Shown here piece after piece: positions 34,227 to 42,596 of a DNA stretch of 64,000 bases. Source of the DNA: CAVWDU01 sp963753815 (GTDB lineage: Bacteria; Pseudomonadota; Gammaproteobacteria; Pseudomonadales; Halieaceae); contig CAVWDU010000003.1 of the NCBI GenBank assembly GCA_963753815.1, positions 1,488,001 to 1,552,000 of the forward strand. Direction: 5' to 3'. The position numbers were made by a program, and so were the translations under genes. Below the pieces are notes generated by a model, which saw only the letters and a list, made by a program, of their open reading frames with translations, was not told the DNA's origin and searched no databases. Within the stretch, counting starts at the first letter, position 1; the number at the start of each line of letters is the position of its first letter.

Positions 34227-35471
34227 ATGAAACATGGCCTTTCCACCTTTCTCGCCTGCGGGCTAATGTTACCGGTGGTAATCGTTCAGGACGTTGCTGC
34301 CGAAATCCTGGTGGGTGACCTCAGTGTGAGCTGTGCCGATGATGCGGCCTGCATAAACCGCCTCCATCCCGACATACCGATGGTGGCCAGAGCTGATCCC
34401 GGCGAGCGCATCGTGTTCCTCGGTCGCGATGCGTTCGACCTCACCCTTGACCCGGGCAAATTCTCGAGTGCGAAGACCAACCCACGAGAGGGGGTCGGCA
34501 TTGTCCATGCATTGACCGGGCCAGTCCATATCAATACCGCCAAGGCAGGTGATGTGCTGGCGGTTACCATCGAGTCCCTGGAGCCCGCCGATGTCGGTTG
34601 GACCGAGGCTGGGCCGTTTGGATTTGCCGGTGACCGGTTCGGAACCGATGAACGGTTCATCGTATGGCGTATCAATGACGATTTTGCCGTTAGCGATGCG
34701 CTACCGGGCGTGCGTATCCCGAACGCGAGTTTTCCTGGCGTCGTGACAACCTTGCCCGGTCCGGATTTGCTCGCTGACGTCCTCGCGCGAGAGACACAGC
34801 TGCTCGAATCCGGCGGCGCCGTGATGAGCCCGGATCCCGTCGAAGCGAAGCCGGCGGCGCTGTGTGGCGCGGGAGGCACGAAGCCATCGGAGTGCCTGCG
34901 CACCATACCGCCGCGAGAGCACGGCGGTAACATGGACATCCGGTACATCACCACCGGAACCACCGTGTATCTGCCCTGTTTCGTCGATGGCTGCGGTCTG
35001 GCGGTTGGCGATTTCCACTACGCACAGGGCGACGGAGAGGTAGCGGGCACGGCGATCGAAATGGGCGGCAAAATGGCGGTTACCGCCCGTATTGTTGAGG
35101 ACCCGCCGAATCTTTCTCGCGGTCCTCACTACGAGGGGCCCGCATCAGTGCTGAGGATACCCTCCGAGCGCTTCTATGCGGTAACCGGCTTCCCGCTGAA
35201 GGATAAAAAGAGCGTGCCCGCTAACCTTGCTTACCTGGAATCCCCGAAAATCGCCGGCCTCAGCAACCTGTCGGGCGATATCAATCTTGCGGCCCGAAAT
35301 GCACTCGCCGCCATGATTGAGTACATCATGGGGGAATATAGCTATGATCAGTGGCAGGCCTACATGATCGCCAGTGTCGCTGTCGATATGCGCATCGGGC
35401 AACTGGTCGATGTTCCGAATGTCGGTGTGACTGCGGTACTACCGTTGGATATTTTTGTTCCGAGAGACTAG
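34227..35471 (+). CDS. Exported acetamidase/formamidase family protein
   Basis: A 414-residue protein with a signal peptide (MKHGLSTFLACGLMLPVVIV, cleavage near VAAE). It has acetamidase/formamidase hallmarks: TGPVHINTAKAGDVLAVTIE in the N-terminal beta domain, EHGGNMDIRYITTGTTVYLP in the middle, and VGDFHYAQGDGEVAGTAIEM, which carries metal-binding His, Asp and Glu residues. Such enzymes hydrolyse short-chain amides to acid and ammonia. The family is mostly cytosolic, so a signal peptide is less usual. GGGAG precedes the ATG. Confidence 0.87.
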   Translation: MKHGLSTFLACGLMLPVVIVQDVAAEILVGDLSVSCADDAACINRLHPDIPMVARADPGERIVFLGRDAFDLTLDPGKFSSAKTNPREGVGIVHALTGPVHINTAKAGDVLAVTIESLEPADVGWTEAGPFGFAGDRFGTDERFIVWRINDDFAVSDALPGVRIPNASFPGVVTTLPGPDLLADVLARETQLLESGGAVMSPDPVEAKPAALCGAGGTKPSECLRTIPPREHGGNMDIRYITTGTTVYLPCFVDGCGLAVGDFHYAQGDGEVAGTAIEMGGKMAVTARIVEDPPNLSRGPHYEGPASVLRIPSERFYAVTGFPLKDKKSVPANLAYLESPKIAGLSNLSGDINLAARNALAAMIEYIMGEYSYDQWQAYMIASVAVDMRIGQLVDVPNVGVTAVLPLDIFVPRD

Positions 35472-35610
35472 AGCTTTCTCCCGGTTACCAGACCGGTTGC
35501 CACTGCCACGCCTTCCCACGGACGCGTGATGAGGATTCACGCGGGTTGCAAAACCGCGGCGCCGTGCATGGCCAACGCCGAGAGGATTTCAGCTTGTCGA
35601 GAGCAGACTG

Positions 35611-36018
35611 ATGAACGACATTCCAGATGGGTTCGAGCCCCTGTTCAGGAGCAGCCCGTTTCTGGACTTACTGGGGCCAATCTACAACAGGCGAATAGGG
35701 AGCGAGCTGGTCATAGGCTTCCGAGCGCTGGACAAACACTGCAACGCTCGTGGGCTCGTCCATGGCGGCGTGCTGAGCAGCGTCGCTGACATTGCGCTTG
35801 GCTACAGTGCCGCCCTCGCTTCAGGCAAGCAGGTTCCGCTGATCACGGCGAACTTGTCGATAGACTATGCAGGCGCTGCCAGGAAAGGGGACTGGATAGA
35901 AATAACAACCGATGTGCAGAAAGTGGGCAGGAAAATGGCCTTCGCGAACTGTTACTTGTCTGTTCAATCGAAACGGATAGCGCGCGCCAGTGCCGTGTTC
36001 AGTGTTGCAGGTGAATAG
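35611..36018 (+). CDS. PaaI-family hotdog thioesterase
   Basis: A 135-residue hotdog-fold protein. The family block HCNARGLVHGGVLSSVADIA contains the Asn/His/Gly residues and the acidic position (Asp) used for thioester hydrolysis, and PLITANLSIDYAGAARKGDW follows at the usual spacing. It probably hydrolyses acyl-CoAs. It lies between the acetamidase and metallophosphatase genes, all rightward but with gaps of 120-140 bp, so they need not form an operon. Confidence 0.88.
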   Translation: MNDIPDGFEPLFRSSPFLDLLGPIYNRRIGSELVIGFRALDKHCNARGLVHGGVLSSVADIALGYSAALASGKQVPLITANLSIDYAGAARKGDWIEITTDVQKVGRKMAFANCYLSVQSKRIARASAVFSVAGE

Positions 36019-36135
36019 TCAATACAGTCAGTTGGCAGCGAGTGACCGTCGCCTGTTGGCGCCGCTTTGCTGCCGTCCCCTGATTTCAGGCTTTGGTGAG
36101 CGCATCGAAACCCGACCTCGCGGCGGGAAGGGTAG

Positions 36136-36765
36136 TTGAGCTTGAAACTGACTGTCATCAGCGACACACACGGTAAGCACACCCAGCTCGGCCGCCTGCG
36201 CGGCGATGTGCTTATTCATTGCGGCGATATGTTCAACATGTTCAGTCAAAGCCACGACGACTTCGACCGCATGGACGCATGGTTCGGCGAGCAGGACTTC
36301 GACCTGATTCTGTGCGTGGGGGGCAATCACGATTTCGAGCTGGAGAAACGATCAACCTATGCCCACAGTCCTTTCAAAAACGCTGTCTATCTGGAGGGCT
36401 CAGCCTTCGACTTTGACGGTATCAGGTTTTTTGGTGCGCCATGGATACCGGAACTGAGTGGCCAGGCGTACTATGTAGATGACTACGCCCTGCCGGGGAA
36501 ATGGGCTGAAATTCCGTCCGACGTAGACGTATTGATCACCCACACCCCGCCGGGCGGCATTCTCGATGTCTCGTCCAGGGGGCTGGAGCTGGGTTGTCCT
36601 CATCTCCTCTCGGCCATAGAGAGGACCAAACCGACCGTTCACTGTTTCGGCCATGTACACGCGAGTTCCGGAACCCATACGAACGACACCACGACCTTCG
36701 TCAATGCCGCATTGGTGAACAGCCGGTACGAGCTGCATCATCCGCCTTACGAGCTGGAGCTCTAG
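36136..36765 (+). CDS. Calcineurin-like metallophosphatase (UPF0046/MPPED-like)
   Basis: A 209-residue phosphoesterase with the full metal-binding series: ISDTHGKH, HCGDMF, VGGNHDFELE, LITHTPPGGILD and CFGHVHAS. The MPPED/UPF0046 group has phosphodiesterase activity on cyclic or small substrates, but the physiological substrate is unknown. The start is a TTG: either 36136 or 36142. The second has better spacing to the AAGGG site and gives KLTVISDTHG directly. Confidence 0.9.
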   Translation: MSLKLTVISDTHGKHTQLGRLRGDVLIHCGDMFNMFSQSHDDFDRMDAWFGEQDFDLILCVGGNHDFELEKRSTYAHSPFKNAVYLEGSAFDFDGIRFFGAPWIPELSGQAYYVDDYALPGKWAEIPSDVDVLITHTPPGGILDVSSRGLELGCPHLLSAIERTKPTVHCFGHVHASSGTHTNDTTTFVNAALVNSRYELHHPPYELEL

Positions 36766-36976
36766 GGCACCTCGCTCACAGAATACCTGACTCAAATCGG
36801 TGAGCGAAGCAGGCGACCGGCCCAGGGTATTCCATCGATTTCGGCCTTTTAGTTGAGTAGACCACTGTCGGGACGTCTAATGGCGTTTCCGGGCCGGGAG
36901 TTCGGCCTACGCCACTGATCGGCCCCGCGCGTCCGTAACGGGGCTGGCCGTCAATTCGCAAATCAAGGAAGAGCCT

Positions 36977-37216
36977 GTGAAAGTAAAGCCCCTTTACCTG
37001 TCCTTTTTCCTGGGATTGCATCACCTCGATGCTTACCCTGAAGATAGATCTCTGGACGACTGCCGCAAAATTCAGCAGAAAATTGAACACTATACCGAGC
37101 TGCGCAGGGGCGGTGGCTCGATAGCACAAATGGAGAGCTGGAAACGGAAGCGGCAGGAGTACAAGGATCGTTTTCGCCAGGGTAACTGTAAACGACATGG
37201 TCCCGGCGTCAGGTGA
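36977..37216 (+). CDS. Small hypothetical protein
   Basis: A possible 79-residue protein from a GTG start with GGAAGAG upstream. The body, DCRKIQQKIEHYTELRRGGG followed by MESWKRKRQEYKDRF, is highly charged and helical, a composition like that of small conserved gammaproteobacterial proteins with a Cys-(x)-Ile-Gln-Gln-type helix pair, though I cannot name the family. It converges on the P450 gene with 24 bp between. The opposite strand of this region has a longer open frame, which lacks any coding signature and is left out. Confidence 0.45.
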   Translation: MKVKPLYLSFFLGLHHLDAYPEDRSLDDCRKIQQKIEHYTELRRGGGSIAQMESWKRKRQEYKDRFRQGNCKRHGPGVR

Positions 37217-37239
37217 GCTGGGGGCTGCGGTAAGTGGCT

Positions 37240-38451
37240 CTAATTTGTTCGCAACCAGCACTGTGTCATACCCCGGAACACGGGGATGGCGGCCATTGCG
37301 TAGCCGCGGTCACTGAAGGCGAGATTCGGAAACCGTTGCACCAGTCGTAGAATCGCCTCCGCCCCCTCCAGTCGTGCCAGGGAGGCCCCCAGGCAGTGAT
37401 GGCGTCCACCGCCGAAGGCCTGGTGCGGTATGTGTTCCCGCTCGATGTCGAAGGTGTCCGGGTCGGTATAAACAGCCGGGTCCCGGTTGGCCCCCGCGAG
37501 CGACACGTTGAGCGACTCACCCCTGCGCACCGGGCAGCCGGCGATGTGCACATCGTCATGGGTAATGCGCCCGGAGTTGGTGACCGGTGAATCGAAGCGC
37601 AGGATTTCCTCGACAGCGGCGTCGATCAATCCCGGCCTGGCCCGCAGCTTCGCCAGTTGCCCCGGGTGCTGTAACAGGGCCTTGATGCCATTGCCTATCA
37701 TGTCCGTGGTGGTCACGTTACCCGCCACCAGCAGCAGGTTGCACTGCATGATGATGTCAAAGTCGCTGAGCACCTTGCCGTCCACCTCCGCCTGCACCAT
37801 CTGTGAAATCAGGTCGCGCCCGGGGTTGCGGCGCCTGTCCGCGATCTGTTCCCCGAAAAACGCATTGAGTGCATCCCGGGCAAGCAGCCCCTGTTCGGTC
37901 TGCTCCGGTTCCGGGGCGGGGTTGAAGCTGATCGCCACCACGGTATCGGACCAGCGCTTGAAGTCACCGTGGCGTTCCGCGGGTATACCCATCATCTCGG
38001 CGATGACGACGGTGGGGATGGGGCCGGCGTAGTCGGCGATAAGATCGAACTCCGGCCCTTCGATGGCATCCAGCCGGGCTCCGATGACCTCGACAATGCG
38101 GTCTCGCCAGGCGCCTACCGCCCTGGGCGTGAAGAGGTCGTTGACGAGACCACGTAGCCGCTTGTGCTCGGGTTCATCGGCCAGCAGCATACTGACTTCC
38201 TCCTCCGGGTCACGGATCAGGAAGCGGGCGAAGCTGTCCTCGCGGGACTTGCGCGGATCGGTGAAGTAGTCCGGGTCTCGCAGGATTTTCTTCACCTGGT
38301 CATACCCGGTATAAAACCAGCGATTCAGCGTGGTATCGTGGTGGGCCGGGTCGTTCTCACGAAGACGATTGAGCACCGGGTACGGGTCCTCCCGGAACGT
38401 CTCGTCCAGCGTGGTCAGCTGCAGGCCGGTAGGGATGTCGTCCTGTGCCAT
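37240..38451 (-). CDS. Cytochrome P450
   Basis: A 403-residue soluble P450. The haem-binding loop FGGGRHHCLGASLARLE supplies the thiolate Cys; the K-helix ExxR is in VEEILRF, and the I-helix oxygen-activation motif is in LLVAGNVTTTDMI. Here the usual acidic residue before the Thr is Asn. No redox partner gene is adjacent. The frame extends to 38499, but the ATG at 38451 (MAQDDIPTG) is a more normal start, with GGGAAA upstream. The substrate is unknown; bacterial P450s of this shape often hydroxylate terpenoids, steroids or fatty acids. An 8-bp microsatellite lies 86 bases upstream of the start. Confidence 0.92.
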   Translation of the reverse strand: MAQDDIPTGLQLTTLDETFREDPYPVLNRLRENDPAHHDTTLNRWFYTGYDQVKKILRDPDYFTDPRKSREDSFARFLIRDPEEEVSMLLADEPEHKRLRGLVNDLFTPRAVGAWRDRIVEVIGARLDAIEGPEFDLIADYAGPIPTVVIAEMMGIPAERHGDFKRWSDTVVAISFNPAPEPEQTEQGLLARDALNAFFGEQIADRRRNPGRDLISQMVQAEVDGKVLSDFDIIMQCNLLLVAGNVTTTDMIGNGIKALLQHPGQLAKLRARPGLIDAAVEEILRFDSPVTNSGRITHDDVHIAGCPVRRGESLNVSLAGANRDPAVYTDPDTFDIEREHIPHQAFGGGRHHCLGASLARLEGAEAILRLVQRFPNLAFSDRGYAMAAIPVFRGMTQCWLRTN

Positions 38452-38536
38452 TGCGTTTTCCCGTTTGCGTCGTCGATTGATGAACTCTGCACTATACAAT
38501 CAAACCCGGCCTCGCAGGGGAAGCGTAAGCTTTGTA

Positions 38537-38624
38537 ATCAGGCGATCAGGCGATCAGGCGATCAGGCGATCAGGCGATCAGGCGATCAGGCGATCAGGCG
38601 ATCAGGCGATCAGGCGATCAGGCG
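38537..38624. repeat. Microsatellite: 11 copies of the 8-mer ATCAGGCG
   Basis: Eleven perfect tandem copies (88 bp) lie in the 351-bp gap between the divergent P450 and fumC starts. The unit is not a multiple of three, so it cannot encode a stable protein, although two open frames cross it (as RRSGDQAI repeats). Slippage here would change promoter spacing for either gene. No other element is clear in the gap except the fumC ribosome site GGAGGAG. Confidence 0.95.
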
Positions 38625-38802
38625 GCCCGGAGTTCTGCTGCCGTCGTCGATCGCGAAACGCAGCAGTTTTTCCGCCTCGGGCCACTCGAGGGGCTGTCGA
38701 TCAGTAGACAGAGACTGTTACGCTTGCCGGGAGTGGTTGGTAATGAGCCTGCGACGACCCTGTCGTTTTCAATAGCTACCCCGAACCCGGGAGGAGAGCA
38801 CC

Positions 38803-40159
38803 ATGGCTACGAGACTGGAAACAGATTCGCTGGGCGAGGTAGAGGTGCCTGAACAGGCGCTCTACGGGGCCCAGACCCAGCGCGCGGTAGAGAACTTCCG
38901 TGGTATGCACAGGCCCATGCCGGCCGTGTTCCTGCACTGCCTGGCAACGGTCAAGTCCGCAGCCGCCCGGGCGAATGTCCGTTGTAACGCCCTGACGGAG
39001 GCCCAGGCAGAGGCACTGGAGGCCGCCGCAGCTGAAGTGGCGGCGGGACGCCACGATGCCGAGTTTCCGGTATCTGTGTTCCAGACCGGGTCGGGAACCA
39101 GCACCAACATGAACATGAACGAGGTGCTGGCCCGGTTGGCGGGAAAAGGCATACATCCCAATGACCACGTCAACTGCAGCCAGAGCAGCAATGATGTGAT
39201 TCCCACGACGCTGCAGGTGATGGTGGCCACGGAGCTGGTCAATTCACTTTTGCCGGCGCTGGACTCCGCCGGCGTCGGCATCGAGGCACGGGCGTCGGAG
39301 CTGGCCGGAATCTGCAAGACAGGACGCACCCACCTGATGGATGCCATGCCGCTGACCTTTGGCCAGGAGATGGGCGCATGGGCCGCCCAGCTCCGGGAAT
39401 GCCGCGAGCGGCTGACAGATCTGCTGCCGCGCGTCTGTGCGCTGCCGATCGGTGGCTCCGCCATCGGAACCGGGGTCAACGTGCCTGAGGGCTACCCGGA
39501 AGCGGTCGTGAGCCGTCTTTCCGAACTCACCGGCGTCCCGTTCACGACCGCGGAAAACCGGTTTGCGAGGATGGCCTCGCAGGACGTTGCCGTGGAAGCC
39601 TCCGCCTGTTTGCGCGGGCTGGCGATCGCGCTGACCAAGATCAATAACGACCTGCGCTGGATGGGCTCCGGGCCGCTGGCCGGGCTGGCGGAAGTCACGC
39701 TGGAGCCGCTGCAGCCCGGGTCCTCTATCATGCCCGGCAAGGTCAACCCGGTGCTGCCGGAGGCCGTGTTGATGGTGTGCGCGGAGGTTTTCGGCAACGA
39801 CGTCACCATAGCCCAGGCCGGCGCTTCCGGGAACTTCCAACTCAACGTGATGCTGCCCCTGGTAGCCGACAAGCTGAGCAGCGGCATCAGTCTGCTCGTT
39901 GGCGCGCTGGGGGCGACTGCGCGCACGGTGGCAGGGTTACAGGGTGAATCGCGAGGTCCTGGAACGCACACTGTCTCGCAACCCTGTGCTCGCGACAGCG
40001 CTGAATACGCGGATCGGCTACGAGGCGGCGGCGGAGATTGCCAAGCGCAGTTATGCCGAGGGGCGGCCGGTGCTGGAAGTCGCCCTGGAATGTACCGATA
40101 TCCCGGAGGCCGAGTTGCGCGAGTTGCTGGACCCGGTCCGCCTTACCGGCACCGCGTGA
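38803..40159 (+). CDS. fumC: Class II fumarate hydratase, frameshifted near the 3' end
   Basis: Fumarase C interconverts fumarate and malate in the TCA cycle. The signature GSSIMPGKVNPVLPE, TGSGTSTNMNMNEVLA and GRTHLMDAMPLTFGQE are intact. The reading frame from ATG 38803 (strong GGAGGAG site) is normal to GLQ at 39942, then shifts. The proper C-terminus VNREVLERTLSRNPVLATAL continues in the next frame to a TGA at 40157-40159. One base too many in GGG at 39942-39944 explains it: CAG GTG AAT CGC restores the frame. Uncorrected, the frame runs on as a false fusion through the next gene to 40698. The stop overlaps the GTG start of the next gene (GTGA). Confidence 0.88.
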
Positions 40160-40698
40160 AACAGCTCCCGAACATTCTCACAACACTGCGCCTGCTGCTG
40201 GCTTTACCGCTGTGCTGGATGATCGTGCACCGGCAATACGAGCTCGTCCTGTGGCTGGCGCTGGTGGCAGGTATCAGTGATGGCCTCGACGGCTGGCTCG
40301 CCCGGCGGCTCGACGCCACGACGCGCTACGGCGCCGTTATGGACCCCCTGGCCGACAAGCTGATGCTCAGCGGTGCCTACCCGAGCATGGCGGCAGTCTG
40401 GTTGATTCCCTGGTGGCTGGCCATTCTTGTGCTGGGCAGGGACCTGGTGATCGTCGCGGGTGCCCTGGTCTACCACAGCCTGTACGGCGCCTACGACATG
40501 GAGCCCACGCAGCTCGGTAAATTCAGTACTTTCCTGCAGATCATTTTCGCGCTGGCCCTGCTGATGCAGCAGGTAATTCCGGTATTTCCTCCGCAGGCCT
40601 TGACCGGCCTGATGTACACGGTGGCGGCCGTGACTCTGGCGAGCGGGATGCACTACGTGTACATCTGGGGGGCGAGGGCGATGGAGCAGCGCCGCTAG
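40156..40698 (+). CDS. CDP-alcohol phosphatidyltransferase family protein
   Basis: A 180-residue integral-membrane enzyme. The CDP-alcohol motif D-G-x2-A-R-x8-G-x3-D-x3-D is visible in DGLDGWLARRLDATTRYGAV followed by MDPLADK, with about five hydrophobic helices. Size and the N-terminus KQLPNILTTLRLLLALPL fit PgsA or cardiolipin-synthase-like proteins. It is probably a phosphatidylglycerophosphate-type synthase but the alcohol cannot be fixed from sequence. The GTG start lies inside the fumC stop, implying coupling. Confidence 0.83.
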   Translation: MKQLPNILTTLRLLLALPLCWMIVHRQYELVLWLALVAGISDGLDGWLARRLDATTRYGAVMDPLADKLMLSGAYPSMAAVWLIPWWLAILVLGRDLVIVAGALVYHSLYGAYDMEPTQLGKFSTFLQIIFALALLMQQVIPVFPPQALTGLMYTVAAVTLASGMHYVYIWGARAMEQRR

Positions 40699-40825
40699 TC
40701 ATTGCCTGCAGATGGCGGCAGGTGCTGCGGACCGTGACTGGGCAGGCAGTCATACTGCGTCAGTCGGCTGGACCCCCCGGCCTTGCTTGCCTATGCTGAA
40801 ACAAGGCGAGTGAGGAGAAACAGCC

Positions 40826-41269
40826 ATGGCAACCTTCCGCGAAGACCCGTACGCCGACTTCAACTTCCTGGTGGAGATCGACGGGTTTGACAGTGGCAGC
40901 ATACAGGCGGGTTTTACCGAGGTGAGCGGTCTGGGGGTCACCATCGACGCCGTCGAGTACCGCAACGGGAACGAGGAGATCGCGGTCAGGAAGCTGCCCG
41001 GCCTGCGCAAGTACAGCAACATCACCCTGAAGCGCGGCGTAATCGGCGACCTGTCATTTTGGGAGTGGGTCAAGAGCGCACTGGATGGCAAGGTGGACCG
41101 GCGCTCAGTCGTTATCAAGTTACTGGACGAGCAGAGGGAGACGGTGCTGCAGTGGTCCGTGCGCCGGGCCTGGCCCTGTGCTTACGACGGCCCGCATCTC
41201 CGGGCGGGCGACAGTCGCGTGGCGATCGAGTCCGTGGAGCTCTGCCACGAGGGGCTGGAACTGGCATAG
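40826..41269 (+). CDS. Contractile-tail tube-like protein (gp19/TIGR02241 type)
   Basis: A 147-residue protein of the phage T4 gp19/Pvc1 type, the inner tube subunit of contractile injection systems. The family pattern is clear: DPYADFNFLVEIDGFDSGSI, GFTEVSGLGVTID, RKLPGLRKYSNITLKRG, then WEWVKSAL and RRAWPCAYDGPHL. Sheath, baseplate, spike or ATPase genes are all absent here. It is followed 13 bases later by a small gene of unknown function, so a two-gene operon is likely. Either an orphan relic of an injection system or a tube-fold protein with another job. Confidence 0.8.
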   Translation: MATFREDPYADFNFLVEIDGFDSGSIQAGFTEVSGLGVTIDAVEYRNGNEEIAVRKLPGLRKYSNITLKRGVIGDLSFWEWVKSALDGKVDRRSVVIKLLDEQRETVLQWSVRRAWPCAYDGPHLRAGDSRVAIESVELCHEGLELA

Positions 41270-41282
41270 GGGCACCCGCGAT

Positions 41283-41675
41283 ATGCCAAACCGCCCTCCC
41301 GACCCGCGGCCGCCCGGCCCTGGAGACCCCGAGGTTCTGCTGGATGTGGAGCTGGAGAATGAACGTTTCTACCTCGTCCTGGCCAATATCGGTCAGGCGG
41401 TGGCGTTCGATGTGTCGGTGGCGTTCAAAAAGCCGCTGCTCGGCGTGGGTGGGGACGTGGTCGTCTCCGATATGCAGGTTTTCCGCCATCTGCCCATGCT
41501 CCGCCCCGGCAGGGAACTGCGCATTTTCGTCGACACCCGTCGGGAGCTGCTCAGCCGGCGCCAGGGCAAGATCGTCGTGGCCCGGGTAGTTTATCGATCG
41601 CGCACCGAGCGCTGGCTGGGAGAGAGCTTCCGGCACGACCTGCGGATCTGGGCTGATTGGGGCGAGGCGCATTAG
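41283..41675 (+). CDS. Hypothetical protein downstream of the tube protein
   Basis: A 130-residue protein starting at ATG 41283, 13 bases after the tube-like gene. After a Pro-rich N-terminus the body alternates short beta strands: EVLLDVELENERFYLVLANI, AVAFDVSVAFKKPLLG and GRELRIFVDTRRELLSR. This suggests an Ig-like or CARDB-like beta sandwich. I do not recognise a family. The spacing implies co-expression with the tube protein. Confidence 0.6.
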   Translation: MPNRPPDPRPPGPGDPEVLLDVELENERFYLVLANIGQAVAFDVSVAFKKPLLGVGGDVVVSDMQVFRHLPMLRPGRELRIFVDTRRELLSRRQGKIVVARVVYRSRTERWLGESFRHDLRIWADWGEAH

Positions 41676-41701
41676 CAGCCTAAGGCGCCGACGCCGGGGC
41701 A

Positions 41702-42424
41702 TCAGGTGGGAAACAGTTCCTCGAGAAAGTTCTCGATGGCCCGGCTCGCGCGGGTGTCTGCGGTGGCGTTGTACATGGTACCCATGTCTGGGTCGTTGGC
41801 CTGGGGGTTGGTGAACGCATGCAGCGTACCGCCGTAGGCGTGCAGCTGCCAGTCGGCGCCCGCGGCGGAGAGCTCCGCTGCCAGGTCTAGGACGCTCTGC
41901 GGCTGGGCCATGGGGTCATCCCAGCCGTGCAGGCAGAGAACGCGTGCGCTGATCGCCTGACCCTCCGTGTTACCAGGGGGCATGAACAGCCCGTGGATGG
42001 AAATCACGCCCGCCACATCGGTGCCGGTTCGCGCCAGATCGAGCACACAGAGTCCACCGAAGCAGTAACCCATCGCGCCCACCTTGCCCGCGTCGACTTC
42101 ATCCTGCGATCTGGCCACGTCGAGGGCGGCCGCGATGCGCGCCTGCAGCTCCGGACGGTTTTCCAGCAGCGGCGTCATCAGCGCCGCGTTTTCCTCCGGC
42201 GAGTTGCCGCGAATGCCCTTGCCATACACATCCAGCGCAAAACCCACGTACCCGAGTGAAGCCAGCCAGCGGGCCTTGTCTTCCTCAAATTCCGATCTCC
42301 CGCCCCAGGCGTGCGAAACCAGTACCACCGGGCGTGCGCCGGCGGCGTTGTCATCCCAGGCCATGAATGCCTCGTGGGTGTTGCCATTGATCGGGTATTC
42401 GATAGTCCTTTCCTGGATTGGCAT
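41702..42424 (-). CDS. Dienelactone hydrolase family protein
   Basis: A 240-residue alpha/beta hydrolase. The nucleophile is Cys in GAMGYCFGGLCVLDL, the signature of dienelactone hydrolases, with the acid in LHGWDDPMAQ and the His in YGGTLHAFTNP. It may hydrolyse lactones or esters. The start ATG at 42424 has GGAGGA nearby. It stands alone and converges on the tube-protein operon. Confidence 0.87.
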   Translation of the reverse strand: MPIQERTIEYPINGNTHEAFMAWDDNAAGARPVVLVSHAWGGRSEFEEDKARWLASLGYVGFALDVYGKGIRGNSPEENAALMTPLLENRPELQARIAAALDVARSQDEVDAGKVGAMGYCFGGLCVLDLARTGTDVAGVISIHGLFMPPGNTEGQAISARVLCLHGWDDPMAQPQSVLDLAAELSAAGADWQLHAYGGTLHAFTNPQANDPDMGTMYNATADTRASRAIENFLEELFPT

Positions 42425-42596
42425 GGATTATTCCTCCAAAAAATCAATCATAGTTTGCGAAGGGTTTGCGTGGGAATCCCGGTTGGCAGGAAACTGGTTT
42501 TTCCATCCGCCTGCCCACTGCGCGGAGCTGAGAGGGGCGCTGGCGCGCTGGGTCTGGAAGAGCACACTCCGGTCATTCCAGATAGCACTGTGATAG

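Larger units (their letters stand above)
23374..36800. mobile_element. Putative tRNA-Val-associated genomic island
   Basis: From the tRNA repeat array onward, gene content changes to single, mostly rightward genes with cassette-like spacing, broken genes, a toxin-antitoxin pair and noticeably more A+T. Core-like GC-rich genes resume with the P450 at 37.24 kb. No integrase or recombinase gene is visible and no copy of the tRNA 3' end is seen at the right side, so the right boundary is only approximate and the element may be a decayed or composite island. Confidence 0.45.

Noticed and set aside
36776..37261. A 161-residue minus-strand ORF
   Set aside because: It lacks family features and overlaps a better small ORF on the plus strand; probably a by-product of base composition.
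38164..38775. A protein with RRSGDQAI repeats
   Set aside because: The 8-bp unit merely cycles through frames; the rest is antisense to the P450 gene.
38803..40698. A natural FumC-phosphatidyltransferase fusion protein
   Set aside because: The join region is out-of-frame nonsense, while the correct fumarase C-terminus lies in the next frame and ends in a GTGA overlap with a proper start for the second gene.
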